Source: a virus
DNA: 48,322 bases
Direction: 5' to 3' (one strand)
IMG/VR virus record: IMGVR_UViG_3300026521_000291
Coordinates: 1 to 48,322 of that record
Under the pieces are notes generated by a model that had not been told where the DNA came from, searched no databases, and was given only the letters and a program-made list of their open reading frames with translations. How positions within the stretch are numbered: position 1 is the first letter of the stretch; each line of letters opens with the position of its first letter. Position numbers and translations under genes: made by a program. Positions 33,786-42,643 of this stretch are shown piece after piece.

Positions 33786-33927
33786 GTTAAATATTTAAAT
33801 AAATAAAAATTATAATTTTATTTTAAAAATTTAATAATTTATATATTAAATAAAATTATAAGATTAGTATATGGTAGCAAAAAATGCCTTATCAAATTAC
33901 AAAAAACTTAATCATATGGAGAAAATT

Positions 33928-35325
33928 ATGAGCAAAATTAATATTACAGAACAAGTTGATCAGTACTTTGATAAGTACCGTGATTATATGGAATTTTACG
34001 AAAGTAAATCAACACTTGCAAAGACAAGAACAGTAACAAATGAAGATCTTTGGGCTTTAGGTCAACAATTAGAAAACTTTGAAGAATACAAAGCATTTTC
34101 AGAAGCAAACGGATCAATGGGTGACCTTGGTGTTTTACCAAACATTGCATTAGATGTAATTACTGCATCAGCTGCACAATCACCAATTTCATTATTTGCA
34201 TCTGTTCAACCACTTCAAGAACAACAAGGAACAATTTATTTCAAAAATGTTGTTGCTCGCACAACTCGTGGTAATGTTACTGCTGGTGATACTTTAGTAG
34301 ATGTTAATGGTCGTAAACTTCGTCCTAAAGCATTTTCAGGCGAAGAAATTTATGGTGAGGTTCTTGCTTCAACTGTAGATGGTACTACTTCATATACTGC
34401 AACTGTAGATTATGCACCAGTTCGTAAAAGAACAGTAGAAGTAATTCTTACAACTAATATCGATGTTAAATTAATTGATGATGGTAAAGGTAACCTTATT
34501 GGTACTGGTGGTCATGGTACAATTAATTATGAAAGTGGTGATGTAGTAGTTACACTTTTAGAAAATCCAGGTGATGGCGCAGATGCACTTAAAATTTCTT
34601 ACGCTTCTAACTTTGAAGTTATGGATGAAATTCCTACAATTAGTAGTGATTATGATTCAATTTCAGTTAAAGCGCGCACATTTGCATTACGTTCAGATAT
34701 TGGACTTTTCAAATCATTCTCACTTGGTAAACGTTTCGGAATCAATGTTGAAGAATCAATTGCAAGAGATTTAACACAAGAACTTACAACTGAGGTTGCA
34801 TCAGGTGTTGTTATGGAAGCATATTTAGGTGCAACTGGTAATACTACATGGGATAAAGCAATTCCAGATGGTGCAAGCTATTCATATACTGAACACAAAC
34901 TTACATTCTTTGATGCACTTAGCGATGCTGAGTCAACAATTCTTGGTAATGCTGGGCGTTCAGGTGGTCAAGCTGCATTAATCGCTGGTCTTAAAGCTAC
35001 TGCTATTATTCGTACACTTCCAGGTTTCAAACCTGCTGCTAATTTAAATGCTGTACTTGGTACACATTTCTTTGGTACATTAGATGGTAAACCAGTTATT
35101 CGTACAACTGTTATTCCAGAAAATGAAGTTCTTCTTGTATCTAAAGGTACATCTATGTTTGATAATGCTGTTGTATATGCTCCTTATCTTCCATTATTTG
35201 TAACTAATACATCTGAAGGTATTGATCGCAATCCTCTTAAATCACAAAAAGGTGTTGCTCTTCAAGCTGGTATGGCAGCTCCAGTTCCAACACTTATTAC
35301 TAAGATTACTATCCAAAACGCTTAG
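33928..35325 (+). CDS. 23: Major capsid protein (gp23-like)
   Basis: A 465-residue protein at the gp23 position. Conserved T4-type features include PNIALDVITASAAQSPISLF with SVQPLQEQQGTIYFKNV. A middle beta-rich E-loop/insertion region and a C-terminal IDRNPLKSQKGVALQAGMAA complete it. GGAGA lies 6 bases before the ATG at 33928; the in-frame ATG at 33871 has no Shine-Dalgarno, so I start at MSKINITEQ. Arginine codons are mostly CGT here instead of AGA, a sign of high expression. A GAAA-loop terminator follows. Confidence 0.93.
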   Translation: MSKINITEQVDQYFDKYRDYMEFYESKSTLAKTRTVTNEDLWALGQQLENFEEYKAFSEANGSMGDLGVLPNIALDVITASAAQSPISLFASVQPLQEQQGTIYFKNVVARTTRGNVTAGDTLVDVNGRKLRPKAFSGEEIYGEVLASTVDGTTSYTATVDYAPVRKRTVEVILTTNIDVKLIDDGKGNLIGTGGHGTINYESGDVVVTLLENPGDGADALKISYASNFEVMDEIPTISSDYDSISVKARTFALRSDIGLFKSFSLGKRFGINVEESIARDLTQELTTEVASGVVMEAYLGATGNTTWDKAIPDGASYSYTEHKLTFFDALSDAESTILGNAGRSGGQAALIAGLKATAIIRTLPGFKPAANLNAVLGTHFFGTLDGKPVIRTTVIPENEVLLVSKGTSMFDNAVVYAPYLPLFVTNTSEGIDRNPLKSQKGVALQAGMAAPVPTLITKITIQNA

Positions 35326-35332
35326 TTAAATC

Positions 35333-35364
35333 TTGAATAATTTAGGGAAACCTAAATTATTCAA
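35333..35364 (+). terminator. Terminator hairpin after the capsid gene
   Basis: TTGAATAATTTAGG and CCTAAATTATTCAA form a perfect 14-bp stem closed by a GAAA tetraloop, 7 bases after the capsid stop. A short T-run follows. The tight loop and GG-CC closure make it very stable. Confidence 0.85.
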
Positions 35365-35471
35365 TTTATCTACTACAAATAACCTTCAAAATATTATTCT
35401 TTCAATCAAATTAAATATTACTTTAACTACAAATATACTATTTAGTATGCTTGAGAGTATAAGGAGAAATA

Positions 35472-35960
35472 ATGAAAAAACAAATTCACAAAATTTTAAA
35501 TGTTACTGAATCATTAGTAATTTTAAAAGTAGATCTTAAACCATATAGTATTAACCCAAGTAAACATATTAGTTTATCATTAAGCGGAAAGGAAACTTTA
35601 TTGTTCCCTAAAAATAGTCTAAAGATAACTAAAGAAGATTCAGTAGAAACTGAAACTAAAGAACCTGAAGTTAAAGAACCTGAAACTAAAGAACCTGAAG
35701 TTAAAGAACCTGAAACTAAAGAACCTGAAAATGAAGTTAAAGAAACTGAAGTTAAAGAAACTGAAGTTAAAGAAGCTGAAGTTAAAGTAGAAACTGAAGA
35801 ATCTGAAACTGAAGTTAAAGTAGAAACTGAAGAATCTAAATCTGAAGTTAAAGAAACTGAAGATTCTAAATCTGAACCTAAAGCTAAAGAACCAGTTAAG
35901 GAAGAGATTAAGAAACCTGCTCGCGGAAGAAAAAAAGCTAGCACAAAAACAGAAAAATAA
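35472..35960 (+). CDS. Hypothetical acidic repeat protein
   Basis: A 162-residue protein directly after the capsid terminator. The N-terminal 55 residues look globular (ILNVTESLVILKVDLKPYSI). Residues about 60-140 are acidic Glu/Lys/Thr/Pro repeats (KEPEVKEPETKEPE), and the last 20 are basic (PARGRKKASTKTEK). Possible roles are capsid decoration or internal head protein; none is proven. AAGGAG precedes the ATG and the next gene starts 11 bases later. Confidence 0.65.
   Translation: MKKQIHKILNVTESLVILKVDLKPYSINPSKHISLSLSGKETLLFPKNSLKITKEDSVETETKEPEVKEPETKEPEVKEPETKEPENEVKETEVKETEVKEAEVKVETEESETEVKVETEESKSEVKETEDSKSEPKAKEPVKEEIKKPARGRKKASTKTEK
35652..35875 (+). repeat. Coding repeat (KEPE/KETE)
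   Basis: Variable 15-bp and 30-bp units (ACTAAAGAACCTGAAGTTAA) encode Glu-Pro/Glu-Val-Lys repeats in frame. Copies have diverged, unlike the perfect QTSN and EDPK arrays. Confidence 0.88.
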
Positions 35961-35971
35961 GGAGTTCTATA

Positions 35972-36787
35972 ATGAGCAAACTCAAAGAATTGCAAAGTTT
36001 TCTTGAAAAAAGTGATTTAAAGGTCGAAGTTCAAGAAAATGGTTCATTAATTGTTTCAGAAAAAATAGATGAATCTATTCAAGTACCAACTGATTTGGTA
36101 GCATTTGTAACAGTATATGAACAAGAATCAAATATAATTGCAAAAAATGGTGGCTATGAGTTAACAGTTACTAAATTTAGTGCAAACAACTTTCTCAAAT
36201 TATTATCAAGCGTATTTAGTGCTGATTATTCATTTGAAATGACTGGAGAATATACTATTTTAATTAAACCAATTCAAGATGGTATTAGACCAAATGGTGC
36301 TTCTGAAGGTTTAGATGAAGAATTGGATAAAGGGTTAGATGAAAAATGCAAAAAGAAAAAATCAGAGGAATCTGATGAATCTGAAGATTTAGATGAATCA
36401 AAATTTTATAGAGTTTATAAATTCAAAAATTCTAAAGATTCTGAAGGTGTTGCATCAGAAATGAATAATTCAGAAATCAAATGGAAAGAAACTGATTGGG
36501 CTATTTTTGATAATGAAATAGAAGCTTATACAAAAGAAGCTGCTAATGAATTAGAAAAAATAATTAAAGATAATTCAATTAAGGCAGAAATTTCAGAAAA
36601 TTCAAAATTAAGTTTTGAACAATTAGCTAAAAAAATAGATTCTGAAGATTTAGAAATAGAATTACACGAAGATGGACTAAAAGTTGAAACATCTGCTTCA
36701 AACATTATGAATGTTGCAGAAAAAATTGATTCATTAGCTAAAGGTTTAGTTATTGAAGCATATGATAAATATATATTAGTAAGCTAG
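35972..36787 (+). CDS. Hypothetical head-cluster protein with duplicated motif
   Basis: A 271-residue acidic protein, not recognised. Two segments look related: SDLKVEVQENGSLIVSEKID near 13-32 and EDLEIELHEDGLKVETSASN near the C-terminus. This suggests an internal duplication. A Lys/Glu linker (about 120-145) separates the halves. The N-terminal QSFLEKSD resembles the protease-like motif of neighbouring proteins. AAGGAG precedes the ATG. Probably a head protein by location. Confidence 0.6.
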   Translation: MSKLKELQSFLEKSDLKVEVQENGSLIVSEKIDESIQVPTDLVAFVTVYEQESNIIAKNGGYELTVTKFSANNFLKLLSSVFSADYSFEMTGEYTILIKPIQDGIRPNGASEGLDEELDKGLDEKCKKKKSEESDESEDLDESKFYRVYKFKNSKDSEGVASEMNNSEIKWKETDWAIFDNEIEAYTKEAANELEKIIKDNSIKAEISENSKLSFEQLAKKIDSEDLEIELHEDGLKVETSASNIMNVAEKIDSLAKGLVIEAYDKYILVS

Positions 36788-36796
36788 GAGAAATTT

Positions 36797-37447
36797 ATGG
36801 CAATCAAAGATTTAAGAAAACAAAACGAAGAATTAGTAGCAGTTAAGGAAGCAAAAGAGCTTTTAATAGCAAATGGATTTAGTGTATCAGAATCTGATGA
36901 GGTTGAAATTGAAATTGATTCAGTTTTAGAAACATTAAAGGAAAGTGGATATTTAGTAGTACCAAAAGATGATATTGATTTAGTAGAAAAACAAATGGAA
37001 ACTAAAATTATAGAAAAACTTAAAGAAAGTGGTTATATTATTTTAGATGAGGAAGAAGTTAAATTAGTTGACGAAGTTCTAGAAGATAAAGTAAAAGAAA
37101 GTTTAATTGAAAAAGGTTACACTATTTTAGATGAAGAAATGATGGATAAAGTAGATGAAGAATTAGAAAATATTCTTGCTGAAAAATTAGCTGAATCATT
37201 AAACGAAGAAATGAAGAAAGAAGATCCAAAAGAAGATCCAAAAGAAGATCCAAAAGAAGATCCAAAAGAAGATCCAAAAGAAGATCCAAAAGAAGATCCA
37301 AAAGAAGATCCAAAAGAAGATCCAAAAGATAAAAAACCTACAAAAGAAGCATTTCTTGAAAGTTTAATCCAAGGTGAAGAAACAGAAGATGGTATTAAGT
37401 CTTCATTAGGTGAATCTACTGCTAGTAGATTAAGTTCTTTAATCTAA
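36797..37447 (+). CDS. Head-cluster protein with 28-residue and EDPK repeats
   Basis: A 216-residue acidic protein. Three clear 28-residue repeats begin at 47, 75 and 103 (LKESGYLVV, LKESGYIIL, LIEKGYTIL), with a weaker fourth at 23. Nine perfect Glu-Asp-Pro-Lys repeats follow (residues 142-177). The C-terminus has EAFLESLIQGE, close to the SFMESIIQ terminus of the protease-scaffold fusion. A scaffold-like or head-decorating role is inferred. AGGAG precedes the ATG. Confidence 0.65.
   Translation: MAIKDLRKQNEELVAVKEAKELLIANGFSVSESDEVEIEIDSVLETLKESGYLVVPKDDIDLVEKQMETKIIEKLKESGYIILDEEEVKLVDEVLEDKVKESLIEKGYTILDEEMMDKVDEELENILAEKLAESLNEEMKKEDPKEDPKEDPKEDPKEDPKEDPKEDPKEDPKEDPKDKKPTKEAFLESLIQGEETEDGIKSSLGESTASRLSSLI
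37220..37327 (+). repeat. Coding 12-bp array, 9 copies (EDPK)
   Basis: GAAGATCCAAAA is repeated nine times with no synonymous change, indicating recent expansion. Confidence 0.97.
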
Positions 37448-37467
37448 TAAAATAAGGAGATTATGCT

Positions 37468-38034
37468 ATGACAATCGAAGAATTATCTAGTTATCTCCTT
37501 ATCAATTCTAATCAATATTTTATTGGTGGAGATATAGAGGTCGATGAGACAATTTTAAATGGGTTAGTTCAAAGAGCTTTATCATTTTATGGAAATTATA
37601 GACCATATGTAGATGACATTGAAGTATATATAAGCGATGGTGGTGAATTTAAAGAATATAATAACCAACAGGTGACTGGAATTCTTCGAGTATATTACAC
37701 AAATCCCATATATGATGACACAGAGGTTGATTTTAATTGGGATTGGGATAGAGATACTAAGGAATGGGCATCACAGGTAAGTGGAAAATATTGGGCTACA
37801 TGTTCGTTAATGCCAACTCTTTCTACTATTAATTATGACCAATATGAGTTTTTAGACTTGGTCCAAGGTTTATATTTGATGTACATCGGATCTTCTCGTA
37901 AATCGTTTAATATGGGTGATTTACCATTCGAAAATGATGGTGCTGATCTATATAATGATGGTAAAGAATTATTTGAAACAACAAAAGAAAAACTATCTGA
38001 ATCTAATAATTCTTGGTGGTATTCTATAACATAA
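37468..38034 (+). CDS. Putative neck / head-completion protein
   Basis: A 188-residue protein downstream of capsid and before sheath, at the position of neck proteins (T4 13-15 equivalents). It has helices (TIEELSSYLLINSNQYF; ETILNGLVQRALSFYGNYRP), then beta-rich aromatic segments (VDFNWDWDRDTKEWASQVSG) and a helical tail. Connector-adaptor proteins often have this helix-then-beta layout. No firm family. AAGGAG precedes the ATG. Confidence 0.55.
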   Translation: MTIEELSSYLLINSNQYFIGGDIEVDETILNGLVQRALSFYGNYRPYVDDIEVYISDGGEFKEYNNQQVTGILRVYYTNPIYDDTEVDFNWDWDRDTKEWASQVSGKYWATCSLMPTLSTINYDQYEFLDLVQGLYLMYIGSSRKSFNMGDLPFENDGADLYNDGKELFETTKEKLSESNNSWWYSIT

Positions 38035-38066
38035 ATATAACCATAATGGTTCAATAAGGATAAATA

Positions 38067-38276
38067 ATGAATTTAAATGAAGGATTAATTGATGTACTTT
38101 TTGATAAAATAGTATATAATATTAGAGTTGTTCATTCTGGAAGCAATATTGAATTTAAAATATTTCTTCCTGGATCAAAATCTGCATTATCATTAAAAGT
38201 AAAAACAAATACATTAATTAAATTTAAAGTTTGGTTTGATAAAATTTATAGCGGTATTATAGATGAGTCTAACTAA
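38067..38276 (+). CDS. Small hypothetical protein
   Basis: A 69-residue beta-prone protein (KIVYNIRVVHSGSNIEFKIF), not recognised. AAGGAT precedes the ATG, and its end overlaps the next gene by 14 bases. Position suggests a head-tail joining accessory. Confidence 0.55.
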   Translation: MNLNEGLIDVLFDKIVYNIRVVHSGSNIEFKIFLPGSKSALSLKVKTNTLIKFKVWFDKIYSGIIDESN

Positions 38277-38691
38277 TATTTCATTTAAACACCAAACTAG
38301 AATTTCATATCTTGCTATAAAACACCTCATAAGAATACAAGGCCTCAAATGTAACATATATTTCCCAGTAAGTGAAGATACCATATATAATGATGCATCT
38401 CAATCATATTCGTATAATGCATCACCAGATGAAGATGGCATATTTTTAATTACTGGGATATATGATACATCACCATTAACTGGTTTAGAATCAGAATATT
38501 ATAATACATTTACTGATTCAGAAGCATTTTTATATACTGTCGGTGATAATTTAGAATTTCCAAGAAATTCTAAAGTAGAAATTTGGTTTAATAATTCTTT
38601 AAAGGTGATGAGAATTCAAGACACCAACATTAAAGAAGGTATAGATGGAAATCCAATGTATGGTATTATTCAATTAGTACCAATAATATAA
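38263..38691 (+). CDS. Putative head-closure / connector protein
   Basis: A 142-residue beta-rich protein (GIFLITGIYDTSPL, SKVEIWFNNSLKVMRIQDTN), not firmly recognised. It overlaps the previous gene by 14 bases and has no strong Shine-Dalgarno, suggesting translational coupling. Size and location fit a head-completion or stopper protein. Confidence 0.5.
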   Translation: MSLTNISFKHQTRISYLAIKHLIRIQGLKCNIYFPVSEDTIYNDASQSYSYNASPDEDGIFLITGIYDTSPLTGLESEYYNTFTDSEAFLYTVGDNLEFPRNSKVEIWFNNSLKVMRIQDTNIKEGIDGNPMYGIIQLVPII

Positions 38692-38706
38692 TAAAAAGGA
38701 CAAAAT

Positions 38707-39354
38707 ATGATTAGTTCATATGCTATAGTTGGATTATTAGATCATGTTAAAAATAACTTATTAAAAGATTTTCCAGTAATAGATCAATTTGTTTTTGATG
38801 AAAATGGTGATTGGGGAAATAGAGCTATTCAATATATAACAAGAGAAGGCGTGTTTGCAAAATATGAAGGTAAAATTCAGGATAAATGGGTTTTATTAAT
38901 TTGGAACAGGGAATCGATAACTGAAGGTCAAATACATAGTAGAAGAATAACCACCAGTAGTTTTTTAGAAGGTGAAGGTGGTGATCTTGGTGTTTCAGAA
39001 GCAAGAATGGGTAGTCTACCAGTAAATGTAAGCATAATATGTAGTGATATAGAGATGGCTGAATGGATAGAGGAATATTTATTTGTTTTAGCAGGAGAAT
39101 CTATAAAATATGATATAGATATCCCAGATTTTGGAAACATTAGTGTAAGTGCAGAACATGCATTAGATTCTTCATTTGAAAAACTAACATTGGAAAATAA
39201 TGGAAGTGCTACAAAAATAGAAAAAACATTTATATTAAATTATCCAATTATTCTTCCAAAAAAATATCATCCATCTATAGGAAAAATAACAACAAGATTA
39301 GGTTTTGTCACAGATACATCAGTTGAGAAAATTAATGAAGATGTGATTGAATAA
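38707..39354 (+). CDS. Putative tail terminator / completion protein
   Basis: A 215-residue protein before the sheath gene. It has an alpha/beta pattern (AIVGLLDHVKNNLLKDFPVI; VNVSIICSDIEMAEWIEEYL) seen in tail-terminator and completion proteins (T4 gp15 position). Family membership is not proven. AAAAGGAC precedes the ATG. Confidence 0.55.
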   Translation: MISSYAIVGLLDHVKNNLLKDFPVIDQFVFDENGDWGNRAIQYITREGVFAKYEGKIQDKWVLLIWNRESITEGQIHSRRITTSSFLEGEGGDLGVSEARMGSLPVNVSIICSDIEMAEWIEEYLFVLAGESIKYDIDIPDFGNISVSAEHALDSSFEKLTLENNGSATKIEKTFILNYPIILPKKYHPSIGKITTRLGFVTDTSVEKINEDVIE

Positions 39355-39378
39355 AATAATAATAAACAACAAATAATT

Positions 39379-39422
39379 ATTATGTGTATATTATGTATAT
39401 ATTATGTATATATTATGCGTAT
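39379..39422. repeat. 11-bp tandem array, 4 copies
   Basis: ATTATGTATAT-type units (one GTGTAT, one GCGTAT variant) repeat four times in the 114-base gap upstream of the 51-residue gene. Confidence 0.9.
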
Positions 39423-39468
39423 ATTATTATTAAATTTTTATTAAATAAAAATAAATAAGGAGTATACA

Positions 39469-39624
39469 ATGAGCGAAAAAGTAAAAATTGTTTCATTTTC
39501 AAGCAAACCAATTACTATAACTTATGATGGTGGAAAGGTAGTTATTTCTCCAAAAAGCCAACATAAAGTTTATAAATCAAAATTACCAGGTAAGTTGCCA
39601 GAAGGCCTTATCATAATTCAATAA
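39469..39624 (+). CDS. Small protein upstream of sheath, 51 residues
   Basis: A short gene with an excellent AAGGAG 6 bases before the ATG, ending 12 bases before the sheath start. The sequence is a small beta protein (KVKIVSFSSKPITITYDGGK, VVISPKSQHKV) ending in LIIIQ. Its placement suggests a tail or neck accessory. No family recognised. Confidence 0.75.
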   Translation: MSEKVKIVSFSSKPITITYDGGKVVISPKSQHKVYKSKLPGKLPEGLIIIQ

Positions 39625-39636
39625 CGGAGAAGACAT

Positions 39637-42117
39637 ATGAGTGCAGCAGCAGTATGGTTAAAAGAGAGGGACTTATCTTTAAGAGTTCCATCATTCGATG
39701 GTGTATATAACGCTATTGTAATAAAAGCAGCTAAAGGTCAAACAGATGTTCCAAGATTAGTAACATCTGAAACAGATCTTTTAAAATATTTTACACCACA
39801 AGGAACTATTAAAGTTGGGTATGATAGTGCATATTATAGTGCATTAGCAGTTCTTCAAAAAACTAATAAGCTTTGGGTTAAACGTGTAGTTTCTGAAGAA
39901 TCTGGATATGGAATGGTTGGTGTTTCATCAGATCCTTCTAATATTTTTAGACAAATCAATTTAGTAAAACCTGAGTTCGAAGAAATAACTTTTGATGTTT
40001 CTGAAATTAAGGATGGTTCTAATGTAATTATCGCTAGCAATCCACAAGGTGGTTTAATTTCTGATCTTAATGGTAGAATTATTAATATAGAAGGTTTTGG
40101 TTCAAAAACTGTTACTTCTGTTGATGGACAAGAACTTACACTAGATAGCGCAATTGATGGAAGTATTTCATTTGTTGGAACTGGGTCAGCTACTGTAGCT
40201 GCTTCTTCAGATTATGCAACATTTGATGTTTCAGGTTTAGCAGATGGTGATGAATATATAGATGTTTCTAATTATTCAAGCACAGATGGTTCTGATATTA
40301 ATAGTTTGGCTGGTAAAGTTTTAACAATTAATAATGCATTCAATGTAACTGTTGATTCAGTAGATGGTACAACATTAACATTATCTGAAGCATTAGAAGC
40401 AAAGGATTCAGATACAGGAAATGGTTATGTTGGTAGACCAACTTCAACTTTTATCGTAAATAATGTTATTGATGGTGCAGAAACATTAGAAACTGGTTCA
40501 TTATCACCAGCTGGTGTAACATTAGCTTCTTTAGATGGTTTAACTGCTGATTTTGTTTTTGATTTAGATGATGGTTCAACACAAGCTGAATCTATTGTAA
40601 TTTCATATCCAGGAAGTGGTGTATCAATTAATTTAAATAATGCAATCAATAATGCACAAGTTGTAGATGTTGCAAATGGTGTAGCACCATTTAGTGAACA
40701 AATTGTTGATACAGTAAAAAATCCAGGAAGTATTAATTTTACTGCTAATGATTTATTTTTCCTTTATTCATCAGATGAAGGTGATTGGTCTAAAGATCTT
40801 AGAATTCAAATCATAACTGATCCAAAAATTGTAAAAATTGAAAATGCTTTTATTATTAAAGTTTTCTTTAAAGATAATTTAGCAGAACCAAAAGAAACAT
40901 TTACAGTATCAAGAATAGAAGGAACTAAAGATGGTTATGGAAGAAATATCTATATCGATGATGCTTTAAAAGCTTCTAATTTAATTCGTGGTTTTAATAA
41001 TCCAGTTATTGATGGAAAAATTTTACCGGCACCAACAGCTGATATAGTAGCTTGGGGAGAAGGTATAACATATGAACCAAATTCTGTAGTTTTTGATCAA
41101 ATATCTAAAGAGTGGTATATTACTAAAATTGGTGGAACATCTGCTGGGTGGACTTTAGAACAAGATAGTGGTGTAACAGACTGGAAAGTTTATAAAACAG
41201 CTATGATTGAAATGCTTGGTGGTGATGATGGAATGATGGTTACTGATTCAGAAATGCTTCAAGCAGTTGATACTTATGCTAATAAAAATTCATATCCAAT
41301 GACTTTATTATTAGATGGTGGTAATGCAGTTCCTTCATATCAAAAAGCAATGACTCAAATCGTTGAAAAACGTCATGATTCAATGGCAATTTTAAGTTGT
41401 CCGATTGCAGCAGAATTAGATAATGATTATGTTAATAAAATAGTACATTATAGAGATTATGAATTAAATATAAATTCAAGTTATGCAGCATTATTTACTT
41501 GTCACGTTGAAATAACTGATAAATTTAATGATAGAAAATTATTTGTTGCTCCAGATGGTTATGCAGCAGCGGCTGTTAACTATTCAGCATCTAACTTCGA
41601 AATTTGGTATCCACCAGCTGGTTACAAACGTGGTAAAATCTTAGTTGATGATACACTTCGTAGATACAAAGATGGTGAAATGGATTATTTTTATGATAAA
41701 GGTATTAACCCAATTAGATTCTATCCAGGAAAAGGTATTGCAATATGGGGTCAAAAAACTCTAAGTGCTAAACCAAGTAGTTTAGATAGAATGAATGTTA
41801 GACTTCTTTTAGTTATTATCGAACCAGCAATTTCTGAATTCTTAGAAGATTACTTATTTGATTTAAATACTGATGGAGTTAGTAAACTCATCGTTGCTGG
41901 AATCAATAGTTATATGGAAGGAATTAAAGCTAGAAATGGTGTATATGATTTCTATACAGTTTGTGATGATTCAAATAACACACCACAGGATTTAGATAAT
42001 CATATTTTAAATGTTGATGTATTTGTTAAACCAGTACAATCAATTGAATATATTAGCTTTACAACTATTATTACAAGCAGTGGTGTAGATTTTAAATTAG
42101 CTGCTGAAGCACTTTAA
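39637..42117 (+). CDS. 18: Tail sheath protein (gp18-like)
   Basis: An 826-residue sheath, larger than T4 gp18 (659). The C-terminal core is diagnostic: AILSCPIAAELDNDY, then IWYPPAGYKRGKILVDDTLR, INPIRFYPGKGIAIWGQKTL and DRMNVRLLLVIIEPAISEFL. An N-terminal inserted region holds two related beta domains (residues 119-181 and 196-266) that explain the extra length. The sheath contracts to drive the tube through the host envelope. GGAG precedes the ATG. Codons are biased as in other highly expressed genes. Confidence 0.93.
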   Translation: MSAAAVWLKERDLSLRVPSFDGVYNAIVIKAAKGQTDVPRLVTSETDLLKYFTPQGTIKVGYDSAYYSALAVLQKTNKLWVKRVVSEESGYGMVGVSSDPSNIFRQINLVKPEFEEITFDVSEIKDGSNVIIASNPQGGLISDLNGRIINIEGFGSKTVTSVDGQELTLDSAIDGSISFVGTGSATVAASSDYATFDVSGLADGDEYIDVSNYSSTDGSDINSLAGKVLTINNAFNVTVDSVDGTTLTLSEALEAKDSDTGNGYVGRPTSTFIVNNVIDGAETLETGSLSPAGVTLASLDGLTADFVFDLDDGSTQAESIVISYPGSGVSINLNNAINNAQVVDVANGVAPFSEQIVDTVKNPGSINFTANDLFFLYSSDEGDWSKDLRIQIITDPKIVKIENAFIIKVFFKDNLAEPKETFTVSRIEGTKDGYGRNIYIDDALKASNLIRGFNNPVIDGKILPAPTADIVAWGEGITYEPNSVVFDQISKEWYITKIGGTSAGWTLEQDSGVTDWKVYKTAMIEMLGGDDGMMVTDSEMLQAVDTYANKNSYPMTLLLDGGNAVPSYQKAMTQIVEKRHDSMAILSCPIAAELDNDYVNKIVHYRDYELNINSSYAALFTCHVEITDKFNDRKLFVAPDGYAAAAVNYSASNFEIWYPPAGYKRGKILVDDTLRRYKDGEMDYFYDKGINPIRFYPGKGIAIWGQKTLSAKPSSLDRMNVRLLLVIIEPAISEFLEDYLFDLNTDGVSKLIVAGINSYMEGIKARNGVYDFYTVCDDSNNTPQDLDNHILNVDVFVKPVQSIEYISFTTIITSSGVDFKLAAEAL

Positions 42118-42127
42118 GGAGTAAAAA

Positions 42128-42628
42128 ATGGGAAGACCAACAATTGAGAATATTAGAGGGTTAGGTGACTTTGCTGTCACCAACCGTTGGGATATTACAG
42201 CATCAAATATACCTGGATTGCCAGGACAAGATTTAAACTTTAGAGCTATTAGTGTAGATGTACCAAAAAGAACTGGTTCTACAGTAGAAATTAGTATTCG
42301 TGGTCATAAAGTTAGACAACCAGGTGATTATGAATATAATAGTCCGATTACAATTACATTATCAGAAACAGATGATTATAAAGTAACTAAAGCTTTAAAT
42401 ATCTGGAGAGAAATGATATCAATGTCTATTACTGGTATTCAACTGCCAAAAATGGCTGTTAGTACAATAGTTGTAATTAATAGATTAGATAGACAAAATA
42501 ACGTACAACATACTTGGACTCTATTTGGTTGTTTCTTAGAAGATTATGAACTTGGTGATATGTCAGACACTGGTGATGCTATCCAACCAACAATTACATT
42601 AGCATATGATTATTTTGTTGAGGCTTAG
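42128..42628 (+). CDS. 19: Tail tube protein (gp19-like)
   Basis: A 166-residue tube protein (T4 gp19 163). It shows the T4 tube pattern: ITASNIPGLPGQDLNFRAIS, VDVPKRTGSTVEISIRGHKV and a C-terminal LEDYELGDMSDTGDAIQPTI. Rings of six stack to form the tube inside the sheath. AAGGAG precedes the ATG, 10 bases after the sheath stop. The final codons form part of a hairpin enclosing the TAG stop. Confidence 0.92.
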   Translation: MGRPTIENIRGLGDFAVTNRWDITASNIPGLPGQDLNFRAISVDVPKRTGSTVEISIRGHKVRQPGDYEYNSPITITLSETDDYKVTKALNIWREMISMSITGIQLPKMAVSTIVVINRLDRQNNVQHTWTLFGCFLEDYELGDMSDTGDAIQPTITLAYDYFVEA

Positions 42629-42643
42629 TCTTCAACAAAATAA
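42610..42643 (+). terminator. Hairpin enclosing the tail tube stop codon
   Basis: TTATTTTGTTGA and TCAACAAAATAA form a perfect 12-bp stem; the TAG stop (42626-42628) is in the 10-base loop. The right arm runs into the following tandem array. Confidence 0.7.

Noticed and set aside
33871-33927. Upstream in-frame start of the capsid gene
   Set aside because: No Shine-Dalgarno before 33871, while GGAGA lies 6 bases before 33928, and MSKINITEQ is a natural start.
35486-35995. 169-codon Ser/Leu/Thr-rich open frame on the - strand
   Set aside because: Antisense shadow of the KEPE repeat region; low-complexity repeats keep several frames open.
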